64,000 nucleotides of DNA from Nitrospira sp. CR1.3 (GCA_014055525.1 WIAH01000007.1:118128-182127), one strand, 5' to 3'. Counted from the first letter of the stretch, positions 34,839-43,956 are shown. Numbers and translations are program-made. The notes: a model not told the origin generated them from the sequence alone.

Positions 34839-35735
34839 CTACGACGTGATCTCGGTGCCGATGCCCTTGTGGGTGAAAATTTCGAGCAGAATCGCGTGCG
34901 GGATGCGGCCGTCGATGATGTGGGCTTTGCCGGCGCCCTGCTCGAGCGCATCCAGACAGGCGTGAACTTTCGGCAACATGCCTTCCGTAATCGTGCCCTT
35001 TTTCACCATGCGTTGAACATCTTTTCGTGAGGCCGTCGAAAGATGGCGTCCGTTGGCGTCTCGAATGCCCTTGATGTCCGTCATCATCACGAGTTTTTCG
35101 GCCCGCAGCGCGCCGGCTATGGCCCCTGCCACCAGGTCGGCGTTGATGTTGTAGGTGTGGCCTTCCCGATCGGTCCCTATCGGAGCGATCACGGGAATAT
35201 AATGATCGCCCTGAAGCTTCAGCAGCAGGCTGGGGTCCACTTTCTCGATATCGCCGACGAACCCGAAGTCGCTGTCCACGTCCTCTTCGTCGAAATCCCG
35301 CTCCAGGCTTTCCGCCCAAGCCTTGGCTGTCAGCGGCTTACTGAGAATCAGACCTCCGTCCTTGCCGCTGAGACCGACGGCGCTGCCTCCATGCCGGGTA
35401 ATCAGATCGGTGATCTCCATGTTGATTTTTCCCGCCAGCACCATTTCAACGATTTCCATCGTGGCTTCGTTGGTCACACGCACGCCGTGGAGAAACTTGG
35501 ACTCGATGCCGAGACGATCGAGCATCTCGTCGATCTGTGGTCCGCCGCCGTGAATAATGACGGGATTCAGCCCGACGTACTTCAGCAGGACGATGTCCTG
35601 TGCGAACCGCTCCTTGAGCGACGATTCGGTCATCGCATTTCCGCCGTACTTGATGACGACGGTCTTGCCTCGGAACGTGCGGATGTAGGGCAGCGCCTCG
35701 ATCAACACGTTCGCCTTCTTGATCAGTTTATGCAT
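34839..35735 (-). CDS. argB: Acetylglutamate kinase
   Basis: Cytoplasmic kinase for the second step of arginine synthesis (N-acetylglutamate to N-acetylglutamyl phosphate). The amino-acid-kinase fold is clear: VVIKYGGNAM, NPVIIHGGGPQI (about residue 60), SGKDGGLI and NINADLVAGAIAGAL (about residue 195). Full length at 298 aa. GAGGAG precedes the ATG. No other arginine gene lies in the window; the M28 peptidase gene follows closely. Confidence 0.97.
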   Translation of the reverse strand: MHKLIKKANVLIEALPYIRTFRGKTVVIKYGGNAMTESSLKERFAQDIVLLKYVGLNPVIIHGGGPQIDEMLDRLGIESKFLHGVRVTNEATMEIVEMVLAGKINMEITDLITRHGGSAVGLSGKDGGLILSKPLTAKAWAESLERDFDEEDVDSDFGFVGDIEKVDPSLLLKLQGDHYIPVIAPIGTDREGHTYNINADLVAGAIAGALRAEKLVMMTDIKGIRDANGRHLSTASRKDVQRMVKKGTITEGMLPKVHACLDALEQGAGKAHIIDGRIPHAILLEIFTHKGIGTEITS

Positions 35736-35826
35736 CGAATGCTCCTCACAAGGAACGGCCCCTGTCTTGAGCCGCTACCATACCATGACGGGGCTCGCGG
35801 GCCTAGCGCGATGTCGAATGGGCGGC

Positions 35827-36777
35827 TCACCGCTTTGTCGACCTGCCCCTCCGCACCTGTACGCCTGGTCCGGACCTTGGGTGCGCCTTGTCGTAAACGG
35901 CAAGGAGCTGATCCATCGCCACGTGGGTATATTTTTGGGTCGTGCCGAGCGACGCATGGCCCAGCATTTCCTGAATGGCGCGCAGATCCGCTCCCTCATC
36001 CAGGAGATGCGTCGCAAAGGAGTGGCGCAATGTATGGGGGCTGATGGAGCCGCCGGTCAATCCACTGGAATGACGGGCGACGATGCGGGCGACGCTTCTC
36101 GTCGTCAACCGTCCTCCCCGGCTGTTGCGGAACAGCGGCAGGCGAGACCCTTTTGGAGAACGGACCGGCCTCGGTCCGATCGGATGCCGATTCAAGTACT
36201 CGCCGATGGCCCGGATCGCGACATCGCCGATCGGCACCATCCGTTCTTTTCTGCCCTTACCCTGCAGGCGTACGATCCCGTCCGATTGGCGAACATCATC
36301 AAGGTCGAGCGCCACCAGTTCACTGACACGGGCGCCGGTCGAATAGAGCGTTTCGAGCAACGCTCGGTCCCGCAGCGAACCGGCGGTCTTGCCGTTCGGA
36401 ATGGTCATCAAGGCATCGGCCTCTTCCTTGGTCAGGACCCGGGGAAGATGCTTCGGCTGCTTGGGAGTCCTGATATCTTCGGCGGGATTGCGCGCGACGA
36501 GACCTTCGCGTAGGAGAAAACGATAGAAGCTGCGGACGCTCGCCAGCTTTCTCGCCAGAGAGCTCCGCTTCTCTCCTCGTCGATCAAGCCATTGCAAATA
36601 GCCGCGAATAGCCTCGGAGGACACGGAGGCGGCATCAACCGGAGGCTCTGCCAGGCGATTTGAGAGGAGGCAAGAACGAAACTGCCGAAGGTCCGATGTG
36701 TAGCCGCGCAGAGTTTCCGGTGAAGCGCTTCGCTCCACCCGGAGGAACGTCATGAAAGTCCGGATTGCGTCATCCAT
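35827..36777 (-). CDS. xerC: Tyrosine recombinase XerC
   Basis: Site-specific tyrosine recombinase that, with XerD, resolves chromosome dimers at dif. An N-terminal SAM-like core-binding domain is followed by the catalytic domain with Arg in YSTGARVSELV, Lys in LQGKGRKERMVP, HTLRHSFATHLL, the second His in MLGHASLGTTQ and the nucleophile Tyr in KYTHV. At 316 aa it is of normal length. The gene overlaps the end of trmFO by 28 bases, a common neighbourhood for bacterial xerC. Confidence 0.92.
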   Translation of the reverse strand: MDDAIRTFMTFLRVERSASPETLRGYTSDLRQFRSCLLSNRLAEPPVDAASVSSEAIRGYLQWLDRRGEKRSSLARKLASVRSFYRFLLREGLVARNPAEDIRTPKQPKHLPRVLTKEEADALMTIPNGKTAGSLRDRALLETLYSTGARVSELVALDLDDVRQSDGIVRLQGKGRKERMVPIGDVAIRAIGEYLNRHPIGPRPVRSPKGSRLPLFRNSRGGRLTTRSVARIVARHSSGLTGGSISPHTLRHSFATHLLDEGADLRAIQEMLGHASLGTTQKYTHVAMDQLLAVYDKAHPRSGPGVQVRRGRSTKR

Positions 36778-38066
36778 GCGGCATGATCCGTGAGTGCGCG
36801 CTGCGCAATGAGCTGTCGCTTCCGTTCCTTGTCTCTCACCGGAGCTGCAAGGGGCGGAAAGAGGCCGAAGTTCATATTCATTGGTTGAAACCGCTTTGAA
36901 TCCGTCGTGGTGATGTAGGACACCAGACTGCCGTGGGCCGTCGTGGGCGGAGGCGAGAGTAAGGGCACCCCGGCGAGTCCGCGTGCCGCATTGATACCGG
37001 CCAACCCTCCCATCGCCGCGGAGTCCGTATAGCCCTCCACCCCGACCAGCTGTCCGGCAAACAACAGCGTCCCGCGGGCCTTGAATTGAAGCGTATTCCG
37101 GAGCAGCTGAGGCGCATTGATGAACGTATTGCGATGCAGGCTCCCGAAACGAAGAAACTCCGCCTGTTCCAGTCCGGGAATCATCCTGAATACCCGCTTC
37201 TGTTCGCCGTAGGTCAGCTTCGTTTGAAAACCCACGAGGTTGTAGCAGGAGCGATGGGCGTTCTCCGTCCGCAGCTGCACAACCGCGTAAGGCCTCTTCC
37301 CCGTGTGCGGATTCTCAAGCCCGACAGGCTTCAGCGGACCGAACTGCATCGTCTGGCGGCCACGCTCAGCCATGACCTCGATCGGAAGGCAGGCCTCGAA
37401 GTACGGAGTCTTCTCAAATTCCTTCGGCTGGACTTTCTCAGCGGCGAGCAGCGCGTCGTAGAACTTGCCGTACGTCGCCTCGTCCATAGGACAGTTCAGA
37501 TAGTCGTCTCCGCCCTTGTCATAGCGTGACGCGCGAAATGCCACGTCCATGTTGATGGAATCCGCATCGACGATCGGCGAGATCGCATCATAAAAATAGA
37601 GATGGCTTGAGTGGGTCAGCGCGGCAATGGCCTGTGAAAGCTTATCCGACGTCAGCGGTCCCGTAGCGATAATGCACAGGCAGTCGGTGGGGATTTCGAT
37701 AATCTCTTCGTGCAAGATCCGAATATTGGGGTGGCCTTCGAGCGCTTGTGTGATCTGAAAAGAGAACTGTTCACGATCGACTGCCAGGGCGGACCCCGCC
37801 GGAACCCTCGCCTGCTCCGCCGCCCGAACGACGAGAGAGTTGAGCCGGCGCATTTCTTCTTTGAGGATGCCGGGAGCCGTCAGCGGATCCACGGATCCGA
37901 GCGAATTGGAGCACACAAGCTCGGCCAGCCCGCCTGTTTTGTGAGCCGGCGTCATTTCCTTTGGACGCATTTCGTAGAGCGTGACCTTGGCCCCGCGATT
38001 GGCCGCCTGCCAGGCTGCTTCGGATCCGGCCAGCCCCCCTCCGATAATGACCACGTCCTGCCGCAT
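36750..38066 (-). CDS. trmFO: tRNA uracil-54 C5-methyltransferase TrmFO
   Basis: Folate- and FAD-dependent enzyme forming ribothymidine at position 54 of tRNA. N-terminal FAD loop VVIIGGGLAGSEAAWQ, then ELVCSNSLGSVDPLTAPGIL with conserved Cys, the central AERGRQTMQFGPLKPVGL and C-terminal GYTDSAAMGGLAGINAARG. Length 438 aa is typical. The xerC start lies within its 3' end, so the two form an operon. Confidence 0.96.
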   Translation of the reverse strand: MRQDVVIIGGGLAGSEAAWQAANRGAKVTLYEMRPKEMTPAHKTGGLAELVCSNSLGSVDPLTAPGILKEEMRRLNSLVVRAAEQARVPAGSALAVDREQFSFQITQALEGHPNIRILHEEIIEIPTDCLCIIATGPLTSDKLSQAIAALTHSSHLYFYDAISPIVDADSINMDVAFRASRYDKGGDDYLNCPMDEATYGKFYDALLAAEKVQPKEFEKTPYFEACLPIEVMAERGRQTMQFGPLKPVGLENPHTGKRPYAVVQLRTENAHRSCYNLVGFQTKLTYGEQKRVFRMIPGLEQAEFLRFGSLHRNTFINAPQLLRNTLQFKARGTLLFAGQLVGVEGYTDSAAMGGLAGINAARGLAGVPLLSPPPTTAHGSLVSYITTTDSKRFQPMNMNFGLFPPLAAPVRDKERKRQLIAQRALTDHAAWMTQSGLS

Positions 38067-38222
38067 GAAAGAGGAACCTCAAGAGGAGAAACCCGAGAAG
38101 ATGCGCAATTGTAGGAACCTCGTTTTAGGGATGTCAAGGCGACAGTTTCTCGCTCACTACTCAACATCGCGAAGTTACCGCGTTGAACCCCGTTAAAGAC
38201 CCGTGCTAGACTCCACCTCCAT

Positions 38223-38297
38223 GGGCGATTAGCTCAGTGGCAGAGCGCTTCCTTCACACGGAAGAGGCCACAGGTTCGATACCTGTATCGCCCACCA
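38223..38297 (+). tRNA. tRNA-Val(CAC)
   Basis: Acceptor GGGCGAT pairs with ATCGCCC; D arm AGCTCAGTGGCAGAGC; anticodon loop TTCACAC with anticodon CAC between CTTCC and GGAAG; T arm CAGGTTCGATACCTG; CCA encoded. Confidence 0.94.
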
Positions 38298-38371
38298 CCC
38301 CCGTTTCAGAGACATTGGAGAACCCCTTCAAATCGCCGACTTACTCATGGTTGCTGAAACCCCCTCAATTC

Positions 38372-38400
38372 TGGACAGAATGCGGGAGGTCGGCTACACT
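38372..38400 (+). promoter_or_regulatory. Promoter TGGACA-N17-TACACT
   Basis: -35 TGGACA (38372-38377) and -10 TACACT (38395-38400) with a 17-base spacer, about 55 bases before the lipoprotein ATG at 38456. Confidence 0.6.
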
Positions 38401-38455
38401 TCAATTTGTCTACAAGCCCAGGATTTCGAACTGCATTGACTAAGAGGGGATACAC

Positions 38456-38788
38456 ATGAAGACGACAGCACTTGCCGTGGGAGCTCTCCTATTGACGGTG
38501 ATCGCGGGTTGCGCTGCCAACCGGCAGACCGTTGACGCGAGCGGAGAATATGTCGCTCCCGCCAGCATCTACAGCGTCATGGATAGCACCTCGCTGGTCT
38601 ACACCGATGTGGCGGCCGGCGCCCCCTTGAACGATCACCCGTTGCGCTGGACAGCCTTTGTCTTATACCCGGCAGGTCAGGGTGTTGACTATGCTGTGAA
38701 CCGGCCTCTTTACGGGTTATCGGGTAAGATGCCTTATCTGTTCGGCTACACCAGCGAAGATTCGATGCTGGACAACCAGCGCCGCTGA
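38456..38788 (+). CDS. Small lipoprotein, 110 aa
   Basis: Predicted lipoprotein: signal segment ending in the lipobox IAGC (Cys about 19). The mature part has RWTAFVLYPAGQGVDYAVN and a C-terminal YGLSGKMPYLFGYTSEDS. The C-terminal region loosely resembles that of the 62384 protein (membrane stretch then a short LFG/FLG segment), so they may be distant relatives. GAGGGG precedes the ATG and a good promoter lies upstream. A strong hairpin follows the stop. Function unknown. Confidence 0.7.
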   Translation: MKTTALAVGALLLTVIAGCAANRQTVDASGEYVAPASIYSVMDSTSLVYTDVAAGAPLNDHPLRWTAFVLYPAGQGVDYAVNRPLYGLSGKMPYLFGYTSEDSMLDNQRR

Positions 38789-38813
38789 TTTTTCCGCCGC
38801 TTCTTCTTCGCCT

Positions 38814-38847
38814 CACCGCCCGCTTTCCACATGGAAAGCGGGCGGTG
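38814..38847 (+). terminator. Strong stem-loop terminator
   Basis: A 15-bp uninterrupted stem (CACCGCCCGCTTTCC with its exact complement) closed by the 4-base loop ACAT, 25 bases after the lipoprotein stop. The run after the stem (GTCATTT) is only modestly T-rich. Confidence 0.7.
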
Positions 38848-38893
38848 TCATTTCCGCGGTTGGCATTCACGTCGCAGTTTCTGTATCCTCCCC

Positions 38894-40072
38894 ATGGTCA
38901 TGGCTAATCAGCGGGGACGGAACGGAATATGTCGTCGGCCTTATCTCGCCGGCCTCTGCCTTGTCTGGCTGACCGTCTATTTCACCGCCTGTGAAACGCC
39001 GAATCCGCGCCAGCAGAACCTGCCCCCTTCCGAAAGTGATCTTCCCCTCCTCAAATCGGCTTCAGTATGCGAGCGCAAGGAAAACTTTTTGCAACGGCAT
39101 CCGCTCGCTTCGCTGAAAGTCACGCGCTGGGGAACGGGACAGGAACTCATGATTCCTGCCGATCGTAGCCCCCTGCACGGAGACGAATCGTATTTCTTCG
39201 ACGAGGATGGCCTGCTTGTCGGAGCCCTCTATAGCTTTCCCGGCGGTCTCGACCTCAAACCCTATCCCGTCCTTCGCCACACGTTGACATTGCTGAAACC
39301 GGCGCTGGAGTTCTATCTGCACGTTGCGAATCTGTCGACGGAGTCGAGCATGGATTCCACCGCCCTCTATGAAACCGGCGACGAAAAAACAACCACGCAG
39401 TACCTGGTCATCAGCTTCAGAGAACGTCCAGCGCTGCTGCAGGCCTCCGTGACGACGGACCCTTACGTCCGGCTTTTCTCGCCGTATCGCCGGGAGTTCC
39501 TGAGTCGACTCAAACCGTCCGGAGGGCGAAAAGAGGGTCAACAGGTGGACACTCAGGGAGCCGAGGACAAAGAACCATTCGCCTCGCTCCAGCAGTTTGC
39601 AAGAGGGCAGACGGCGCAACTTTCCTATTGCGGACCTCAGAACTACCGGGTCGCGGCTGATGCCTATCAAAAAGCCATCGCCAGCGGGTTTACGAATAAA
39701 GTATGGCAGGCCGAGGCCCATCACAAATATGGGCAAACACTCTACGGACTCGGCGAGTACGAGAAGGCAAAGAGCGAAATGTTGCAATCATTGGCCATCC
39801 GTCCCAATACGCCGGAGATCTTGAACAATCTCGGCTCGGTGCACCAGAAGCTCGGGGACAAGGCCGCTGCCCAGGCTGCGTTCGAAAAAGCCGTCGTCTT
39901 GCGACCGAATTACGCCATCGCTCGTTTTAATCTCGCCGAAACAGTCGAGCCGACGAATCCCAAACGCGCGCTCACCGAGTATGAAACCTATCTCGCGCTG
40001 GCTGACGGCATCCCAGAGGAGGCCGACCGCATCGCTTTAGTCCAACAGCGGGTTAAAGCGCTGAAGCATTGA
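38894..40072 (+). CDS. TPR-containing lipoprotein
   Basis: Predicted lipoprotein with C-terminal tetratricopeptide repeats. The signal segment YLAGLCLVWLTVYFTAC ends at a lipobox-like Cys. A unique domain of about 230 residues follows, then repeats including AEAHHKYGQTLYGLGEYEKA, TPEILNNLGSVHQKLGDKAA and FEKAVVLRPNYAIARFNLAE, which normally scaffold protein complexes. ATG 38894 or ATG 38900 may be used; neither has a ribosome site. Function unknown. Confidence 0.75.
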   Translation: MVMANQRGRNGICRRPYLAGLCLVWLTVYFTACETPNPRQQNLPPSESDLPLLKSASVCERKENFLQRHPLASLKVTRWGTGQELMIPADRSPLHGDESYFFDEDGLLVGALYSFPGGLDLKPYPVLRHTLTLLKPALEFYLHVANLSTESSMDSTALYETGDEKTTTQYLVISFRERPALLQASVTTDPYVRLFSPYRREFLSRLKPSGGRKEGQQVDTQGAEDKEPFASLQQFARGQTAQLSYCGPQNYRVAADAYQKAIASGFTNKVWQAEAHHKYGQTLYGLGEYEKAKSEMLQSLAIRPNTPEILNNLGSVHQKLGDKAAAQAAFEKAVVLRPNYAIARFNLAETVEPTNPKRALTEYETYLALADGIPEEADRIALVQQRVKALKH

Positions 40073-40097
40073 CGCTCCGGAACGCGCAATGTCCGGC

Positions 40098-40535
40098 CTA
40101 GCGACGAAACTTTTCTTCCTGTTCTTGTAGCGTCTTGCAGGCAATACAGAGGGTCGTGACGGGACGGGCTTTCAGCCGCTGGTAGGGAATTTCCTCTTCG
40201 CACCGTTCGCAGATTCCATAGGTATTCTTTTTCATTCGATCCAATGCTTCATCGATCTTCTTGAGCAATTTCTGCTCGCGCTCTTTGATGCGCATCGTAA
40301 AGTTCTGATCCACTTCGGCAGAGGCCTGATCGCTGACATCCGGAAATGCCTCCTGACCGTCCCGCTTCGTCAGCCCTTCTCCCACTTCTTCCAGTATGGC
40401 ATTCCGCTGCTTCTGGAGCTCTCTGCGGATGGACGCGTATTTTCCTCCAGCAGTGGAGGTTTGGGCTCTTCGTTTGGCGACGACCGGCCTTGGTGAGGTT
40501 CGTCTGGTGCGCTTGGCGAGGGAGCGTGCTTTCAT
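40098..40535 (-). CDS. DksA/TraR-type zinc-finger protein
   Basis: Probable RNA-polymerase-binding regulator of the DksA/TraR family. A basic N-terminal tail is followed by a coiled-coil stretch (SIRRELQKQRNAILEE ... EREQKLLKKIDEALDRM) and the C4 zinc finger CERCEEEIPYQRL ... CIAC near the C-terminus. Coiled-coil-tip acidic residues typical of true DksA are not certain here. ATG 40535 was chosen; TTG two codons earlier is also in frame. Confidence 0.87.
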   Translation of the reverse strand: MKARSLAKRTRRTSPRPVVAKRRAQTSTAGGKYASIRRELQKQRNAILEEVGEGLTKRDGQEAFPDVSDQASAEVDQNFTMRIKEREQKLLKKIDEALDRMKKNTYGICERCEEEIPYQRLKARPVTTLCIACKTLQEQEEKFRR

Positions 40536-40640
40536 ACTCAACCGGTCATTTCCGATTGCGTCGGTCGTTGAGGACTATGAGTTCCAAACTATAACAGGGG
40601 GGCCAAAACAGGGTCAATGGGACTTCACCGAATTGGTCTT

Positions 40641-41243
40641 CTAGAGGTCCCGGCGCCCTTCAATCGATTTGAGCAACGTGACCTCGTCGGCGTATTCAAT
40701 GTCCATCCCGACCGGGATGCCGTAGGCAATGCGAGAAACACGGGTCCCTAAGGGTTTGAGTTGGTTGGTGAGGTAGATGGCCGTAGCCTCTCCTTCAATG
40801 GTGGGGTTGGTCGCAAGAATCACTTCTTCAATGCCGCCCAGTTTGACCCGATCAACCAGTTCCTCGGCCCGAATATCCGATGGCCCCACGCCGTCGAGCG
40901 GAGACAGGGCTCCGAGCAGCACGTGGTATAGGCCCCGGTAGCCTCCGGCCCGCTCAACCGCGTAGAGTGTGCTGGGCTCCTCGACCACCAGTATCCGCGA
41001 GCGATCGCGTTTTGGATCGAGGCAGAACTCGCAGAGTTCGCCTTCGGCGATATTTCGGCATTGGCGGCAGAATGAGAGCCCGTCCTTCACGGCCCGAATG
41101 GCATCAGCCAACCGCAGAGCATCGTCCCGATCGGTCTTCAACACATGAAACGCCAATCGTTGCGCGCTTTTTTGCCCGATGCCTGGAAGGCGAACAAGTT
41201 CCCGGACCAGCCGGACGAGCAATCCCTGTTGATCAACAGCCAT
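40641..41243 (-). CDS. recR: Recombination protein RecR
   Basis: Ring-forming DNA-binding protein of the RecFOR pathway that helps load RecA on gaps. Helix-hairpin-helix LVRLPGIGQKSAQRLAFHVL at the N-terminus, C4 zinc finger CRQCRNIAEGELCEFC (about residue 58) and Toprim domain RILVVEEPSTLYAVERAG are all present. 200 aa, normal length. Downstream of ybaB and dnaX in the common dnaX-ybaB-recR order. Confidence 0.97.
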   Translation of the reverse strand: MAVDQQGLLVRLVRELVRLPGIGQKSAQRLAFHVLKTDRDDALRLADAIRAVKDGLSFCRQCRNIAEGELCEFCLDPKRDRSRILVVEEPSTLYAVERAGGYRGLYHVLLGALSPLDGVGPSDIRAEELVDRVKLGGIEEVILATNPTIEGEATAIYLTNQLKPLGTRVSRIAYGIPVGMDIEYADEVTLLKSIEGRRDL

Positions 41244-41256
41244 TGAAGATCACTCG

Positions 41257-41580
41257 CTAGAACAATCCCGGTACGTTCATACCACCGGTCACGGCTTTCA
41301 TCTGCTCGGCCATCATGTCACGGGCCTTCCGGAGCGCCTCGTTCGACGCCGCCATGACCGCATCCTGCAACATGTCAACATCACCGCCCTTCACCGCCTC
41401 CGGATCGATACTGATGCCGACGAGCTGCATCGCGCCGTTGGCCGTCACCGTCACCATTCCGCCGCCGGCGGAACCGGTGGCGGTTTTGGTCGCCGCTTCT
41501 TCCTGAAGTTTGGCCATCTGCTGTTGCATGGCTTGAGCCTGTTTCATGATGTTGGCCATGTTTCCGAATGGATTCTTCAT
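41257..41580 (-). CDS. YbaB/EbfC nucleoid-associated protein
   Basis: Small DNA-binding dimer of the YbaB/EbfC family. MANIMKQAQAMQQQMAKLQEE at the start, the conserved GMVTVTANGAMQLVGISIDP in the middle and a C-terminal helix with AASNEALRKARDMM. 107 aa. Its start overlaps the dnaX stop by four bases, and recR follows 13 bases later, so the three are one operon. Confidence 0.95.
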   Translation of the reverse strand: MKNPFGNMANIMKQAQAMQQQMAKLQEEAATKTATGSAGGGMVTVTANGAMQLVGISIDPEAVKGGDVDMLQDAVMAASNEALRKARDMMAEQMKAVTGGMNVPGLF

Positions 41581-43373
41581 TCAGGCACCTCTTTCTGACG
41601 CGCGACCGGTCTGACGTCGGCCAATTCCGCCCCGAAGATCTCCAATGCCTGCTTGACCATCGGGTGCGCGCGCGCCTGTTCGAATAAGACCAGCCGTTGT
41701 TCCTGTTCTTTCGCCGCCCTGACCTGGGCCATGGTCGGTCCGGGAGGATCGGATTCCGTCTGTTCGACGATGCGAAGCCGAACCGGTTGACCGCTGAGTC
41801 GCCCGCAGAGTGACGCCAGGACCTCAATGTTATCGGGTTTCTCAAGCATGGCGCGCGCAACGGTCGCCTGTTTGGCGAATCCGATGGTGATCACGTTGCC
41901 TTCGATCCCGATCAGACGCCCCATTTCCAGGAACGGGGCGATGTTGGGGAACCCGTGCGCCACTTCTTCCTGAAACTGCTCCCAGTTCAGCGCCACCGTC
42001 CTGATCTCGCGAGGAACGGCAGAGGAAACATCCGCCGGAGGCTTGACTGCTTCGGGAGTCGGAGATCTCGCCGCTGATCGAACGGCCTCGACTACCGGCG
42101 CGGGAGGAGTTCCCTTCGAAGGCGGAGCCTTCGGAGCCGCCGTTGTCGGGCGCGGCGGCTCCGAAGGAACGGCGGACCGCTCGGGTCCGGATGACCTCTC
42201 GGCGCGGGGCGATGCGGGCATAGGCGGGCGAACCGCTGTAGCTGCGTGAGCCGGTCGATCTGACTTTCCCGGCTCCTGACGAAGGAGACGCGTCGCTTTC
42301 ACCGCCGAGGTCTCCAGCACGAACCGGGGATGGGCGCTGAATCTGAGCGAGTCTTCCGCTTGGGTAAAGATGGCGAAGATCTCCTGAAGCTGTTCAGGCG
42401 TCAGGGAGCCGTTTTCCGCCGAAAGCTGCGCGAGGTCCTCGGAAGATGCCTCGATCAAGCTCGGCCATTCCTGGGGCGAGGTCACCGAGACGACGAGCAT
42501 GTTGCGAAGGTACTCGACGATCTCCGCGCAATAGGCCCGCAGATCATGCCCTTGATCCAAGAGTTGCGCCAGGACGCGAAGGGCCGCCGCGCTGTCTTGC
42601 GCGATGAGGGACTGGATCATGGCCCTCAAGAGTTCTTGAGGCACGGCGCCCAGAAGCGCTTCGAGATCCGCATGGACAATGGTCTTTCCGCCGAAGGCCA
42701 CCGCCTGATCGAGCAAGCTCAACCCGTCGCGCATGCTGCCCTCGCTCGCGCGGGCCAACGCCGTGAGGCTCCGATCTTCGATCGTGATCCCATCCTGCCC
42801 CGCCACGTGGCGTAACCGCTCGATGATTTCCGTTCGGGCAATCCGTCGGAAGTTGTAATGCTGGCATCGAGACAGAATAGTCGCCGGAATTTTATGGATC
42901 TCCGTCGTCGCGAAGATGAACACCACATGAGGAGGCGGCTCTTCCAGCGTTTTCAACAGCGCATTGAAAGCCGAATTCGACAGCATGTGCACTTCATCGA
43001 TAATGTAGACTCGGTACTGCCCTCTGAACGGGGCGAACTTGACGTTTTCACGAATCTCCCGGACGTCGTCCACGCTCGTATTGGATGCGCCGTCGATCTC
43101 GATCACATCGACCGAAGTCCCTTGTGCGATCTCCAGACAATTGACGCAGGTGGCGCAGGGCGAGCCGGTCGGCCCCTGCTCGCAATTCAACGCCTTGGCG
43201 AGAATCCTGGCGACTGTGGTCTTACCCACGCCGCGCGTTCCGGAAAACAGGTAGGCCTGCGCGATCCGTTTGCTGGCAATGGAATTGACGAGCGTCTGCA
43301 CGACGTGCGGCTGGCCGATGACATCGTCAAACGTGCCGGGACGGTATTTGCGTGCGGAGACTTGGTAGTCCAT
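41577..43373 (-). CDS. dnaX: DNA polymerase III subunit gamma/tau
   Basis: Clamp-loader ATPase subunit of the replicative polymerase. Start MDYQVSARKYRPGTFDDVIG; Walker A FSGTRGVGKTTVARI (about residue 38), zinc-binding CATCVNCLEI, Walker B YIIDEVHMLSNSAFNALL and sensor FIFATTEIHKIP. A Pro/Ala-rich linker (about residues 385-460) leads to a tau-type C-terminal domain. I see no obvious A-rich slippery site for making gamma. ATG 43373 is used; the frame extends 15 codons upstream into non-conserved sequence. Confidence 0.96.
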   Translation of the reverse strand: MDYQVSARKYRPGTFDDVIGQPHVVQTLVNSIASKRIAQAYLFSGTRGVGKTTVARILAKALNCEQGPTGSPCATCVNCLEIAQGTSVDVIEIDGASNTSVDDVREIRENVKFAPFRGQYRVYIIDEVHMLSNSAFNALLKTLEEPPPHVVFIFATTEIHKIPATILSRCQHYNFRRIARTEIIERLRHVAGQDGITIEDRSLTALARASEGSMRDGLSLLDQAVAFGGKTIVHADLEALLGAVPQELLRAMIQSLIAQDSAAALRVLAQLLDQGHDLRAYCAEIVEYLRNMLVVSVTSPQEWPSLIEASSEDLAQLSAENGSLTPEQLQEIFAIFTQAEDSLRFSAHPRFVLETSAVKATRLLRQEPGKSDRPAHAATAVRPPMPASPRAERSSGPERSAVPSEPPRPTTAAPKAPPSKGTPPAPVVEAVRSAARSPTPEAVKPPADVSSAVPREIRTVALNWEQFQEEVAHGFPNIAPFLEMGRLIGIEGNVITIGFAKQATVARAMLEKPDNIEVLASLCGRLSGQPVRLRIVEQTESDPPGPTMAQVRAAKEQEQRLVLFEQARAHPMVKQALEIFGAELADVRPVARQKEVPE

Positions 43374-43406
43374 CGTGAATATTCCGGCGGCTCTTCCGTC
43401 ACATGG

Positions 43407-43531
43407 CAGGATGTTCAAACAGGCTATCCAACAAGGCCGCAGGGAGGGAGAGTCACGAGGCGTACGTTGTTCAGTACGTCGAGTGGGGCGACCGACCGAG
43501 AACGAAGTTGGGAGCCTGTTTCAACATCCTG
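43407..43531. repeat. Dispersed palindromic element, copy D
   Basis: CAGGATGTTCAAACAGGCTA at the left mirrors GCCTGTTTCAACATCCTG at the right; core CAACAAGGCCGCAGGGAGGG; centre GGCGTACGTT...GTACGTCG. It lies in the interval between the 3' end of the SRP RNA and the dnaX start, so it separates these two minus-strand genes. Confidence 0.8.
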
Positions 43532-43538
43532 AACAAGC

Positions 43539-43639
43539 GGGGCCAGGTGATCCTGCGGCACCCAGAACTGATTGCTTACCGTTGCTTCCTTCCGGACCTG
43601 GCGGGGTTCACAGGGTTCTGCTGCACAGGGCCCGGCCCC
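43539..43639 (-). ncRNA. ffs: Small SRP RNA (4.5S RNA)
   Basis: The hallmark signal-recognition-particle loop CAGGTCCGGAAGGAAGCA with its GGAA tetraloop is present on the minus strand; flanking strands pair to form the long rod, closed by GGGGCC at the 5' end and GGCCCC at the 3' end. About 101 nt, the size of bacterial 4.5S RNA. It binds Ffh and directs membrane-protein targeting. Location just upstream of dnaX is common in bacteria. Exact ends are estimated from the closing stem. Confidence 0.92.
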
Positions 43640-43645
43640 TTTATT

Positions 43646-43686
43646 CAGGCTGCTGAAAAAGACCGCCAGCTTCGTTCTCAGTCGCC
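43646..43686. repeat. Partial arm of the palindromic element (copy E)
   Basis: CAGGCTGCTGAAAAAGACCG followed by CCAGCTTCGTTCTC matches one arm of the full copies; the other arm is missing. It sits next to the 5' end of the SRP RNA, so that RNA gene is flanked by element sequence on both sides. Confidence 0.6.
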
Positions 43687-43810
43687 TACCTCTCTTCTCT
43701 TTCCCGTCTGCGTTGGCTTCCCAACTCAGCAATCAATTCTCAGCACTGAACACTCACGGTATATATCCCGTCGCCGCAACGACAAGGCTCCGGGTCGAGC
43801 AAGCTTGGTT

Positions 43811-43900
<90 letters not shown>

Positions 43901-43956
43901 GCAATTTTCGAGAAAGCGATCTTAGCATGCACTCCCGCGAGCGGCAAGGCGAGCGT

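Noticed and set aside
34842..35319. N-terminal extension of the M28 peptidase across argB
   Set aside because: The extension is Arg/Gly/His-rich, lacks domains and overlaps the well-supported argB in another frame.
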